64,000 bases of DNA from Paracentrotus lividus (Eukaryota > Echinodermata > Echinoidea > Camarodonta > Echinidae), in the NCBI GenBank assembly GCA_940671915.1, contig CALNVZ010003433.1, positions 22,031,206-22,095,205 on the forward strand, given 5' to 3'. Positions 37,301-49,000 of the stretch are shown here, in pieces; the first letter of the stretch is position 1; each line of letters opens with the position of its first letter. The translations under genes and the position numbers were made by a program. The notes below the pieces were generated by a model. It was given only the letters and a program-made list of their open reading frames with translations. It had not been told where the DNA came from and ran no database searches.

Positions 37301-40300
37301 TGTCAACAAAATTACGCGGAGTAGGCTTTGGGAGGGGGAATGACTTCATTTTACTGTAATTAATGTTCTGGTTCCAATTTCTAAAGCCTGGGTTAAGTGA
37401 TGTATGATATCCAAACTTGAGAATGGGCAGTTATAGCCTGCTGGAAAATATTCGCTTATCATTATACTCTTAATTATTACACTTTAGGTTTATCATTTGT
37501 TTTAGAAATATCAAATTGCTGTGATGCAGTACTTGCGTCTGTTATATTAAGTACTCTTACTTTTTTGTTTTCCATACTAGAAAAAGAAATTATTAGTACA
37601 ACGCGCATGCCCCCCCCCCCCCCCGTAAACATACGGGAATTGAAAATGTGTGATGCGCATTTGGAAAAGCCTTCGATGCAGTCTTCGCGAGATCACATTC
37701 AAGTCGTTACCATGACGACTTGTCTAAAATGGGAAAACCAGGAGTCAGATAAAGTCATAGCTCATTTGGAGTTTGTTGACCCTAACGGTTATCTCTAGAT
37801 GTGTGCCCCTATAAACTCTAATATAAGAGAAACTAATACCTTTTCCGTATTTTGTATTTCATTTCAGGTCGCAAGACAGCTGATCATCAAGCACATCATG
37901 ATTAACTTGGATTACAGTCATTTGAGTTGTCCTTTCCTTATACTGTAGAAGAAATAATTTAGCTTACCTTGTCATTGTTCAGTCATTTTTTTTTTCTTTC
38001 TTTTTTTTTGTGTTGTTTTGCTGTTTTTTTTTTTTTTTTTTTTTTTTTTGCTACTATATATGTATCCCAGAAGACTTGGCGATTCTTAATTTAAACTTAC
38101 CTTTTATGCTATGTATTTTGTTATGATTATGATGATGCTAATGAGGTGACAATGCAATGAGTAATAAAACAACTGAAAATTTGATAGGGCCTACTACGGA
38201 GGGGCAAAAATTTTCCCAAGTATATTTGAAATGTTTAACAATTTTGCTTCCGTGTATAGCCGGCTATCGATCAAAGGCAGATCTGAAGCCGCATATATGC
38301 GGGCTTAAGAAATATAGACATCACACTCGCCCGTGTTTATTTCACTCATGATTGCTTAAACATTATAAAAACATTATTTCAAATCATCTGACATTGATCT
38401 ATTTAAAGTTGCTTGTTTCCCCTTTAAATGAAAAGGATTTTGCAAGCATACTTGACAACCACGAATCATTGGGCTTTTGTAAAATTCTCAGTATATACAA
38501 CGGGGTTATGAAATGCTGGACTATGCGGAGGGAGGGGGTAGGGGACTCTGAGATAATCATGTTAAAGTATGATTATAAGCCTGTAATACATGCACAAATA
38601 TTCTTATTATTCTTTCATGTACATTTAGTATATTAAAGACTCCTTGACTGTACATGCTCAAATAAAAAAACAAACTTATACAGCCAACCCCCCCCCCCAT
38701 TCATTCGAAACCCCTGGATCCGCCACTGGCAGTGAAATAGGACGAAAATATGTTCAATTGTCCTCAATTTTTTTCCTTCATTATATTGGTATTAAGTTTA
38801 TTTAAGTTCTTGAACATGTGTAATTGCCTTATATATTTGATTCAATGAAGAGCTTCCTAATTATGGAATCTGCAACAACAAAAAAATAACAAAAAAAACA
38901 CATACAAACAAACAACCAACAAACAAACAAATAAACAAATATTCTAGATTTCTTAAGAAAAATAGCGAGTGTCTCTCATTTGCATGTGTGCATATTACTG
39001 TTTTGTAAAAAAAAAAAAAAAAAAAAGTGAACTTGAAAATGCCATAACTTTCATTAATTGCAATTAAAAGATACACTTGCAGAAGGGTAACAGAATAGGC
39101 CTACTAAATAAGAAAATTGGGCGCTTAATATGGTTTGGGTTCGTTCTTGTTTTCTTTTGTTTTTTGTTTTTTGTCAGTGGGAAAATATAATGAGGTGGTT
39201 TCGTAGTGACTTTGGCTTAAAATCTAGGATGAAAAACGTTACTTTTCGAAGAGGAAGTGTTTATCTTTAAGAGCCAAGATGGATATAAATGTATGTTGAT
39301 TTTGAATAAATTAGAAAGTAATTAATTCCGACCAATCAAAGCATATTTCAACCCCCTCTCTCTCCCTCTTCATCATGTTTTTTCGAAATTACAAAAAAAA
39401 ACAAAAAAAAAAAAAATTTAATAAAATGACAGATTAGACACAAGTTTCTTTTGTTCTTATTTATTCTTATTCAAAACGTTTATTGAGTTCATTGCATAAA
39501 TATTCACAGATTTAAAGTCTAGTGAATCAATAAAAAAACATAAAAAACAAAAAACTTGGGATTAATTAACGCTAATTGAACAAGCAATATAGATCACGCA
39601 CAGTATTGAAATTATACAAATTACGCGGTATTACGTATTCAAACCCGCCGTGCACAAACGCGCACTCACCAAATGCACTAAAGGTGGTGGGGCGCGTAAC
39701 TGGTGTAGCGCCATCTCGCTAGCTGTTGTTCGATTAAATTACAAGATTTTCGGAGCTACGGAGAAATTTCTATTCAAGTCGCTTCGTGGACGGACGTGAG
39801 GATTTACCGGTCCGATAAAACTGCATTGATACGATCAAAAGTGAGACTCAAAATATAATAGGTGCAAAAATTTATTAAAAAGTTAACTCACCCGTTAACA
39901 ATTGTGCATTTTCGCGAATCGGTACCCTACACTTTCTATTCTGTGGGATTTTGTGCTAAATTTACGAATTCATTTACAAAAAAACTTCGTATGATAGTTC
40001 ATCTTCATTTCGTTCTCATGTATATGCTGTGGTAACTCGTATAGTTAGCGCGTTGGAAAGAAAGGTCACGGTAAAGACTCGAGTGGCCGACTACTGACCC
40101 CCGGTCGGTAACTGGCACCTCTACGGTATACAGTAATTGATTTTAAAGGACGTGCAGACAAGAGTGATCACAGTAGGCCTACAACCGGGAGTACTTACAC
40201 AAAAGACTACATGTGGGACAGGTGTTAATGATAGCTCTTGAACTCACCTCTAAATAATACAAATCCAGAGAAGAAATTTGCGAATCTAAGAAGTCCTCAT

Positions 40301-40355
40301 AAGTATTAAATTCAGTGACTATGTTGTCACTACCAGATGTTATTTCTTCTTCCAT
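31352..40355 (-). CDS. CFAP299: Cilia- and flagella-associated protein 299
   Basis: Four coding exons (minus strand): 40355-40248, 34350-34220, 32402-32169 and 31580-31352. All have GT/AG borders and the phases join without error to give 233 residues, the length of the human protein (formerly C4orf22, DUF4464 family). Conserved blocks include [18 protein letters not shown] in exon 1, [13 protein letters not shown] in exon 2, [20 protein letters not shown] and [10 protein letters not shown] in exon 3, and [20 protein letters not shown] and DHITRRKT at the end. There is no signal peptide or membrane segment. The family is linked to cilia and sperm development; its biochemical role is not established. 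The ATG at 40355 fits the family's N-terminus. Introns hold several small transposons and a 650-bp polypyrimidine tract. The first intron is about 5.9 kb. Confidence 0.95.
32738..33348 (+). mobile_element. Foldback element in a CFAP299 intron
   Basis: The ends TTAAAGGA..TCCGGGCTG (from 32738) and CAGCCCGGATGAGTCCTTTAA (to 33348) are inverted, and the similarity continues inward for about 200 bp on each side (for example ...AAAATCGGATGAAAAATA and its complement). The element is about 610 bp. AATG occurs at both borders and may be a target duplication. It has no coding capacity. Confidence 0.8.
33375..33403. repeat. Perfect 13-bp palindrome with 3-nt loop
   Basis: GCAGCCCGTACAC at 33375-33387 and GTGTACGGGCTGC at 33391-33403 are exact reverse complements separated by GAA. 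It is GC-rich in an AT-rich intron. It is about 27 bp from the foldback element. Confidence 0.95.
33889..33915. repeat. Short inverted repeat GGACGCTGCCA / TGGTAGCGTCC
   Basis: The 11-bp arms pair at ten positions around a five-base loop. The repeat lies inside a probable retroelement remnant that also contains the ribozyme-like core at 34067-34096. Confidence 0.6.
34067..34096 (+). other. Hammerhead-like core (CTGAAGA, 7-bp stem, GAAA)
   Basis: CTGAAGA (34067-34073) is followed by a perfect 7-bp hairpin, CGGTGAG / CTCACCG, with loop AACATG, then AAA. The hammerhead ribozyme core is CUGANGA, stem II, GAAA; such motifs occur in Penelope-like retroelements. Here G12 must be shared with the stem and I do not see a clear stem III and cleavage triplet, so it is probably inactive or coincidental. 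Confidence 0.3.
34842..35052 (-). mobile_element. MITE copy, CTGTATAAG family
   Basis: It is the reverse complement of the element at 48071-48266, with shared strings such as AAATTTCGCGATTTTGGTGA and ACTCGCGAAAATAAAGTCACC. It starts CTGTATAAGCC. The far end has decayed (CCACTTACCGTATAGG). Confidence 0.8.
35765..36445 (+). repeat. 650-bp polypyrimidine tract
   Basis: Nearly every base is C or T with few purines, in irregular CT, TTTCC and CCTTT blocks. It lies in the first CFAP299 intron and, since CFAP299 runs on the minus strand, is polypurine in the transcript. The Phe/Ser/Leu-only open frames are artefacts. Confidence 0.9.
36450..40180. other. CFAP299 intron 1, repeats only
   Basis: It contains G and C runs, a T run at about 37985-38048, and two lone copies of an inverted-repeat transposon end: GGATCCGC(C)ACTG near 36477-36487 and GGATCCGCCACTG near 38716-38728. 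I see no other gene inside the intron. Confidence 0.5.
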
Positions 40356-40432
40356 AATCAAGGTGTAAACTCGGCAATTGGAGAAATATCGCCAATTTTA
40401 CAATGTTGTTCCGTATCACGCTGTCACCTTGA

Positions 40433-40446
40433 TAACAATGCGCATT
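40433..40446 (+). promoter_or_regulatory. Proximal RFX X-box-like site
   Basis: GTCACCTTGATAAC matches the RFX pattern GTNRCC, two-base spacer, RRNAAC with one weak position. It stands 78 bp upstream of the CFAP299 start codon, a usual distance for ciliary genes. RFX factors activate ciliary genes through such sites. Confidence 0.5.
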
Positions 40447-40635
40447 TGGCAAAGAGCGAAAATAGTTCCAGAAATTCAACATTTAAGTGCCTAAATATCA
40501 ATATCAAAGATATTCATCCAAAATTATCATAGTTTGGATATAAGCTGAATAATTTGGGCTATTGATCTTGAGAATTATATACTTGATTTCGAAGTATTTC
40601 TTGTAAAAATATAGGGCTTAAGACTGGTGTAGACT

Positions 40636-40648
40636 GTTGCTAGGCAAC
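40636..40648 (+). promoter_or_regulatory. Perfectly symmetric RFX X-box-like site
   Basis: GTTGCTAGGCAAC has perfect inverted half-sites (GTTGC/GCAAC) with a 3-bp spacer and fits the RFX X-box. It lies 281 bp upstream of the CFAP299 ATG, between it and the divergent coiled-coil gene 2.4 kb away. Confidence 0.6.
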
Positions 40649-40699
40649 ATCACTGTAAGGGCTAGGGGAGAGGAAGATCAAAAGGTTGAGAATCATGAT

Positions 40700-42060
40700 G
40701 CCGCGTCCCCATTTATTTGACTTGATTTATATAGGTTATGGAAAAAGCTCCCACAAGAAAGATCATAAACGTTATTTCCTTACATGGATTTTAAGAAATG
40801 TGAAGATTATTATTTTTTTATGGCTAACTAGACTAGCTATAATTTTCAGGCACGATCCTTCCGCGTGGAGCTCCTCCTCCCTGAACACCTGTCGTGAACA
40901 AGAGCTCATTTGCATAAGTAATTGTTCAGTGTTTCCCATAGCGACGTACATTACTGTCTGTAGGCTTGCAACTCGTGTGGTGTCGGCCGCCAAGTGGATA
41001 GTAAATATTAAAAATTGTAAACATGAACTAGACACAGTCTCAGTAAATATTGTGTCTGTTTATAATTGTATAATTTATTAAAAGGAGTGTCTACGATACA
41101 CTGACTGCAATAAGGTAAGATTCTTTGGTTTATTTTCAGATCTTTGATTGTGGATGATTTGCGCCCCGTTTTTGCGGAATAGAAATATATTATTAGAATG
41201 CAATGAATCATGATTATCAGACAACAGTTACCGGGGACCACTACCGGGTACCGGCGGGCTGGCCGGGTGGATGACTCGGAGAGAAAGCCTCGGACAGGAC
41301 AGCATATCCTCAGTTCTGAATCTGTCCTTCCATGTCAAGATTTCTCGATTTGAGACATTGAGTGATTGATATAATACGCCTACGATGTTCTGCTCTATGT
41401 GTTTTGCATTAATAACACTAATGTTAACTACATGTAATTGAGCATGAAGTTGAGAAATAATACTATCATGTTGATGGTTGGCTGAATGAGCTGGAGTATA
41501 AATCGGGGAGTTCTTCCTTTCCAACTCCCTGGTATAGACTCTAATGTTAGATAAACTACATACATGTACTGATATAATAGTGAGTTATATGATATACATT
41601 ATGTTATGAGCAACAAAATTTGATGTGAAATTTATATATGTAAATATAAATACTCTTCGTAGACAATAATGAAATGAAATGAAACAAACGAAGAAAAAAA
41701 AATACTTGTAATATGAGTGCTATTAATATAATAATATTATTAGTTTGATAAGTAAGATTAAACTGTCATAAATTTTTATCGTTCATTAAGATTTTCTTTT
41801 CATAATCTGATGACATAAATGATGAGTACGTGTTAGAAAAATTATGAGAATGATAATGGCCTACGTTTATATACAGCGATGATATTATACACATAGACAT
41901 TTATCTCATTATATTCAAAAAGTGAATCTTTCCAGAATATGTTTGTAAATAAACTGTGATCAAAACTTGTGACAAAACCTGTCTCCTGTAGGCTAGACAC
42001 CGATGTCATTTTTGTTGTTTCAATATTCTCTCAGAAATTATAGGGCATTACCTTGATGAT
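40700..42060. other. Intergenic region between divergent genes
   Basis: No gene is supported. A minus-strand frame at 41228-41524 is open for 98 codons but has no recognised domain. AT-rich sequence follows. Confidence 0.4.
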
Positions 42061-42065
42061 AATAT

Positions 42066-42233
42066 AGCAATATTCAATGTTATTGAGTGCAAGGGTTACG
42101 AATATTACATGAGCGTGCAAGTTTAACCTTGATCTATTCAACGACGCGACAGCGGAGTTGAATAGATCAAGGTTCAACTTGCACCGAATGTAATATTCGA
42201 ACCCTTGCACGAAATAAAACATTGAATATTGCT
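42066..42233. mobile_element. Long hairpin (arms about 77 bp)
   Basis: The left arm 42066-42142 (AGCAATATTCAATG ... CTATTCAAC) and right arm 42157-42233 (GTTGAATAG ... CATTGAATATTGCT) are inverted copies with a 14-nt GC-rich loop (GACGCGACAGCGGA). It looks like a foldback MITE. If transcribed it would form a long hairpin RNA. It lies 0.8 kb upstream of the coiled-coil gene. Confidence 0.85.
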
Positions 42234-42847
42234 TTTATACAACACTCGACGTCTACCGGTAGATCTACTAGATTCTAAAGGTTAAGATCTAATTTAGCCT
42301 ACTAGGCTAGCCTAGACCCTCTAACGTTAGATCTAGATCTAACTGTTAGATCTAACTGTAGCCAGAAATTAGCTGTTCGATTGTTAGATCTAACAAGTTA
42401 ATCATCACTCACCAGATATCAAATGAATATGTGTTGTCCAACCTGATTAACATGTTAATCATGTTAATTAATCCTCGCAGTCCAATACTGAGCATTCGGT
42501 AAAAATCCAAAACAATAAACTTGCAAATCAACACTTGTCCTCGTCTAACAGCTGAACATATATATTAGCGATCGTGTTCCGTGTATAATTGTGTGGAATT
42601 TAACTGCACTGAACTAACGTACTGCACACTGCACTGCGTCGCCCTAGGCCCTACGCGCACAAAATCGGTTTAGTACACGTAGCTATGCAGCGCATTCGCG
42701 CATGTATGTGTATGTAATTTCAGTGTGTAGATCTACGTGTCATCGATCTTTTGCAAGCCGCCGTTGAATAGATTTTTGGATATTGCATGGGCCAAGTCAT
42801 CTGTTCAATAGTTCATTCCGCTGAATGTCATGTGACCCACATTCATC

Positions 42848-42855
42848 CAATCAGC
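42848..42855 (+). promoter_or_regulatory. CCAAT-box-like site
   Basis: ATCCAATCAG lies about 220 bp upstream of the coiled-coil gene's ATG. It matches the CCAAT box, but no TATA box or start-site motif was recognised to go with it. A polypyrimidine stretch ending CTCAAAG at 43037 may be an acceptor for a 5' UTR exon, in which case the promoter lies further upstream. Confidence 0.25.
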
Positions 42856-43075
42856 TGTCAACAATCTTTGTGTGTGTTGTATAATGTTAAATGTCTGCTG
42901 GATGGGTAGGTAGATCTTCAGTTCTCACTTGACTATATTAGTTTACTAGATATGAAGATATGCGTTGGTCATCCAGGAGGCAACCTGTATGCTTTACAGC
43001 AAACTTATCCATTTACACTGTATTTTTCTCCTCAAAGGATCATAGCTCTAGAGTAGTGAGAGAGAGACTATCATC

Positions 43076-46000
43076 ATGTTGAAGCAAGACATGCCAAGCG
43101 GGAAGGTCTTACTGAGCTTTGAGTCGAGTCCGAGGAGTAAATCACGCTATCAGAGTCTAGCAGTGAAAACAGAAGAACCGGAACCAGAGGAAGCAAAGGA
43201 ATATGCATCGTTCTTGAAGTAAGAGAGAATTTCAGTTATCAATTGAGGGAAAAAAATTAAAAAAAAACAACATAGGCCTAATGTTAAAAAAGCATTTTAT
43301 GAATTACATGTAGACAAGTTTATTGTTATCCTTTGAAGTATATATATTGCGAACAATACCGTATATCAAATCATTATCTATTATAATCAATATTCCACTT
43401 ATGCAGAGGTCAGGAGAGAAAGTGTGGTCCCGACGGCTACCTGGACTCTAACAAATACACCCACTCCTTCCAGGTCCGAGGGAAGGTCCTGGACTCCAAG
43501 GGAAACAAACCCAAGAAGAACGGTTCCAATGATGCATCCCCTGTCAAATCGGCTCCAGCTGCTCTAGGCTCCCAGACCCTAGGGGATATGTCCGGACCGA
43601 AAAAGACAGAGACTGTGGTGGATGTGATGCAGAAGATAGCACAGGATGAGAGGGAGCATGGCAAGAGAATGAAAGTCATTGAGGTGAGCTGATCACATCA
43701 TATACTTGCAGCACAGTAAATTACATTATGCTTGAAGGTATTGATAAGATGGAAGATCCAGTTAAAAAGGGCGAGTCTTGGGCTTCCATGGGTAATTTGA
43801 CACTATGGATGCTCAAGCTTTCATGGGTAGTAGACCATAATTTGCTGACCCCAGACTTTTTTAAAAGCACTGGATGTACCTATGTTGAAGGTAAATTCCT
43901 TAACCACAGAAAATCAAGCTGTCCCACCATAGACATTCTTTGGCCTGCTTGGGCATCCATAATGAGTTTACCAAATGGTGTGATGGCTGGAAAATACAAG
44001 GCATAAAGTCTGGCAGCATTGATCAAACTCGAGATGATGGACAACACCTGTTACTGGGTTAGAATCAATGGTATCAAATTACCCATGGAAGACCACGACT
44101 CACCCTCTTTAAAACATTCTGCAAGGCATAGTACCAGAGAGAAGACATACAGGCAGTCAAAAAATAAAAATAAAGGTTAAAAGATAGTATTTTCAAATGG
44201 ACAGGGCTGTCTTTTTTTAAAGTCAAGTACAGTGCATGATAGGATCAGTGGCTAAACATTCCCTGGCAGGGAGTCATAAGCGGTTCCTCAATAACCCCAG
44301 CCCAGGTTCATAACATCCTGTAGCAATTATCCTCTAGCTCCCTCTTTATTTCATTAAGGGTAGTCCATAAAAGACCTGGGAGTTGGTTTGAGTCATAAGG
44401 TTTTCTGTCAACTATCTGACTCTGTTATCACAGTCTTTTCTTAAATGTTGTGACATTAAAGATCAGTTTCAGATGCAAATAATTGAAATAATACTGTTAA
44501 GCCAAATCAACCAACCTAATAGCCTTTTGTGTGGTAGTGAACAGTCCAGGTAGTTGTTAAATAGTTGTTGCATTTGAATGATGTAAACTTCCTATTCTCT
44601 TGCACAGGATCATATGTGGCAGCACAGACAGGAGGAGAGAGACCTAAAGAGAGCAGAGGGAGACCTGATGAAGAACCAAGCTTCTCTCAAAAGAACCATG
44701 AGAGACTATGAAATTGGTAAAATGAGCTCATGGAAAATATATTTATATATTTACTATTTTTATATGTACATGTATAATGTACCTATTGAAAAATTATTTT
44801 TCAAAAATAGGTTTAAAATAGTATAATTGTGACATCCTATTTTTCTAGAAGATGATTTTTGTCATACATTTTCTTCATTATTATGGCAATCTGCTTTTGA
44901 GATCCAAAAGAGCATTGACTTGTTCAATTCTTTTTAAAGAGGTACATAGTGTAATGCCTGTTTTGCTTTCAGCAGAATCAAGGTGGAGTTGATAAAGTGT
45001 CAAATAGTGGTTTCAAACAATTTTGCTTGACTTCTAACTTGGGTTGACTTTTACCAAATTCCATATTAGGATATAGTGTAGAAGAGTTAGGTAGAGACTT
45101 CTTTATGTGAATTGTATTTAGTGACAATTTACTGATTTGCAGGCATCCTACACAGTTTGAAACCGTGCACTGGAACATTATTTAGAAAGTACATATTGCT
45201 TAAAATTATCTCTTTTACCTAAACCATACAGGTTATTAATATAGTTTTGATAAAGGCATATATAACTGGCAAACTGGCATGATAGGTACAATATAGCATA
45301 ACTAATATGGCATATATTGACAAGTACATTGACGAAAGTGTTAATTCACAATATCCTGTTGATTTATTTCCCCAATCAATAGCCATCAGTCGTAAGAAGC
45401 AGTCAGAAGACCAGAAACTCTTAGATAACAAACAGAAGGAGTTCTTCATCACAAGGGACCATGTCCATCAAAAAGAGACTGTAAGTTTATTTCTTCCTTA
45501 TTGACCCAGTAGAAAATGATTAATACGATCAGATGTTAACAGAAAATACTATTTTTTTTTTCATCACGGTCCTGATAGACTAAAATTTTTTTAAATGTTT
45601 CATTTTTACTCCACTAGCTCTCCTTTGTTAATTGATAAACAGTTTCAGCAGTTCGTTTTTTTTTTGTTGCACTTTTTCATTTTAAAAATGAATGATTTTC
45701 TTGGAAAAATATCAACAAAATTAGCAATGCTCTGTAGAATTTGTAACTATTCCCTAAATTCATGTGTTATTTCTTATTTTTATTATAATTTTTAGCTCAC
45801 AAAGAAGAATATTGAGAAAAACATCAGCAAACAGCAACAACTCAAGGATGAAGACCGAAAGGTGTTTCTATCAATGTAAGTTCAATCAGTCGTGTGTGTT
45901 TGTAACTTTGTATAGGTATGTACGGACAGGCTGACATACCTTTTAGTGAGCAACCCTGTGAGTGATGAAGCGAGGCAATGTTTCTTGATCATGCGATGAG

Positions 46001-49000
46001 TTCCATATGCGAAGATGTTTCCATCGGTCGCTATGGGAGCCTCATTATTCCAGATTTAAGTATCCAGGTGGCCATGCCAACCTACAGATCAGTCCTTGGA
46101 TACATTTGGAGGCTTGTACAATTGGAAATTATTAGCTGTTGTAATAAAGAGTTTATTTCCTAACCATACATGAACAGTGGCGGATCCGGGCGGGGGCGCA
46201 GGGGATGCGCCCCCTATAATTTGAAAACCGCTCATTGATCATACATGTTAAAATCCGAAAATTTTGCGGCGCCCCCCTCCCCCCCCCCCCCCTATCTTGA
46301 AATCCTGTATCCGCCACTGCATGAAAACTAAGTGAAGGAAGTTTTCAATCAATTTTACACAGCATATAATCTTATAAATCTATATGATAGGTGGTATCAA
46401 ATTTATGGGAAAAAAAAGAAGAAACTATCGTACCTTTTGATGGAGATTCAATGAATGGATTATTACGTATATGATTTAAGCAAGATTTGCTTTTTTTAGG
46501 TTTAAAGTATTAAAGCTTTATGTAATGATGGCAGTTTGTTTTTCATTTATTTACTCCCTGATAAGAAATCCGTCTTTAAGGAGGAAATGTATGCAAATGC
46601 GTATCAGGTGACTGCATCTTGTTTGCATTGTATTGCCAATTTGATGTTGTCTTAGGATGAGGTTTTGATTAACACCACCCTTGTTATGATGCGGAATGAC
46701 TTCTGATGTTATTCTTTATCTTGTACTTGGTTTATGATTCGTGGAATGCAATGAATCTCTTCCTTAATGGTACCGTTTCTCTCTCCTGGATCGAGTATCG
46801 CAACTGTATAATGATGTACTTGGTTTGAATTTGCAGAGATTTTTTCATGTGTATTGATCTTGGTTTGATATTGTACATCATTAATATGACTTTGGGGTAG
46901 CACAGGTTTATCAAAAGTTCTGATTTTGGGCAGTTGATGCCATCATTGATCAACATTTAAAAGAGTTACAAAAGCGTAAATAATGTATGCTTGTGTATGT
47001 ACATTACCATGCTCAACATAATATGCATGCCAAAGAAAGCAATATATCTTTGGTGTGAAGGTTAGGCAGTACACACTTTCAAGGTATTTTGGTTGGTTTT
47101 TGAGAATCGTGTATGCACCATGGCTCATTATAGGTACACTAATCCTTTTTTTTTCCATTGGGAAATTTGGTAAAGTTTAATTCATAATTTTTTGTTGATC
47201 ATAATCAAGTCAATTTGTTGGTTTATTCATTAAGCCTATAATAGTTTTTTGGGGGTGCAAAGTAGGCTCTCAAAGGTTACACTACTGTTTACAGTGGGCC
47301 TGTAAACAAACATTTATGTTTTCATTTATTCTCCTTTTTAGGCTAATTTTGTAATACTAGTATAAGCTAAATCTTAATTCATCCTTAATTTGACCTTTGA
47401 CCCATGCAGTGGTGACTTAGAGAGGAAGTACCGAGCCAAGGTGGACGAGATTGAGCTCCGTCGCATCGAGGTCCAGAAACTTAGCGAAGAGTTCACTAAG
47501 AGGATGCTTCTGAAGGAAGAAGAGACGCATCGTCTGAACAAGGAACTAACTGATCTTGCTCTCAATATCAACATGGAGGTGAAGAAGAATCAAGATGTCA
47601 TCAAAGATACAAGAGAGTAAGTCAATTCAACTTCAAGAATTTAGATGTGTTTCTAGAGGTAAAACATGGCTTTATATTAAAAAAAAGAAAGAAAAAAAAA
47701 AACACTCCAATATTACACGACTTCAGGTACATGTACAAAGTAGATACCAATTTGGACGCACATACCATGCATGGAATTTTTCTTTCTAACGGTCTCCATT
47801 TAGGCCTACCTCAAAAAGGGTTGATTTAATAAGTCATCTTAGTCATTGGTATACATTGTACGTCCTGTGAAACAGCATTGGTTAAAGAATATCTGCAAAT
47901 TTAAGTAATTTCAAAGATTTAAACAATGGAGAGGTATGTGCCCTGAAGGGGGCGTTGCAGCATAAACGCACAGCCCGTTTTTGAAGTATGAAAAGGGGTT
48001 TTAAAAATTTATCAAATGTCCTTGCCCATACAAGATTACAATACATTAAGTACGGATATACAAGTGTATACTGTATAAGTGGTTATTTTCGCGGTAACTT
48101 TATTTTCGCTAATTTCGCGAGTTGGTCTTCGCGAAAATTTCCACTTCAATACAAGGCTATTTATAGCAATGAAATCATCACCAAAATCGCGAAATTTTGT
48201 TCTCGCGAATTTCCCAACTATCCAAAATCGCGAAAATATCTGAACGCGAAAATATGGCTTATACAGTAATATAAAGAAAGCATGGCAGAAAGATGGTAAA
48301 AACTTCTTAGTTTACACATAACGCCAACATTGCATCGAATCTTCTTGGAAATTATTTCAATATGTTTTCCCATGAAAGTTTGTTATCATAGTTACACCTA
48401 GGAAATTTGCAAATTGAACTTGGTCGATATCTTTACCGTCCAATTTCAATTTATATCTTCAATAAAAGTATCTTTTTTCTGTCAAAATTAAAAATCATAA
48501 TTTGGTTTTCGTTTCATTAATTTTCAATTTATTTGCAGAAAACCAATTAGCAACCTTCTGCAGTTCAACATTAGCTTCAGAAATCAAGTCTTTAAAATTT
48601 TACCCGAATAGAATATGTTCGTGTCGTCAGCATATAATATAAATGTAATTTTCTTGAAGATTCAACAATGTGTTTATAACAACAAAATAATAACGGGCCC
48701 AGGATACTACCTTGAGCACACCTTGTCGTATAAAAGCAGTTCAGAGTCAGTTTCATTATATTTACAAATTGTGTTCTTTTTGATAAATAACTGTTAAACC
48801 ATTCAAAGGGAATACCTCTAATCCCATAAAAATTAGTTTTTTAATAAAATTTGGTGATCCAGACAATCAAATGCTTTGCTAAGGTCTACATAGACCCCCA
48901 AAGCTATCTCTTTCTTTTCGTAAATTTTGTACAGAAGTTCAGAAGCAAAAAGCAAAGCTGACTCTGTTGAATAACATTTCCGAAATCCAAATTGTTCAGA

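Noticed and set aside
41228..41524. 98-codon minus-strand frame between CFAP299 and the coiled-coil gene
   Set aside because: It begins without an ATG, has no recognised domain and no clear splice sites. It may be transposon-derived, but I cannot support it.
42963..42984. X-box near the coiled-coil gene start (GTTGGTC...GGCAAC)
   Set aside because: The half-sites are too far apart for an RFX site.
43728..44006. 92-codon frame in intron 2 of the coiled-coil gene
   Set aside because: The flanking exons join in phase without it and its composition is intron-like.
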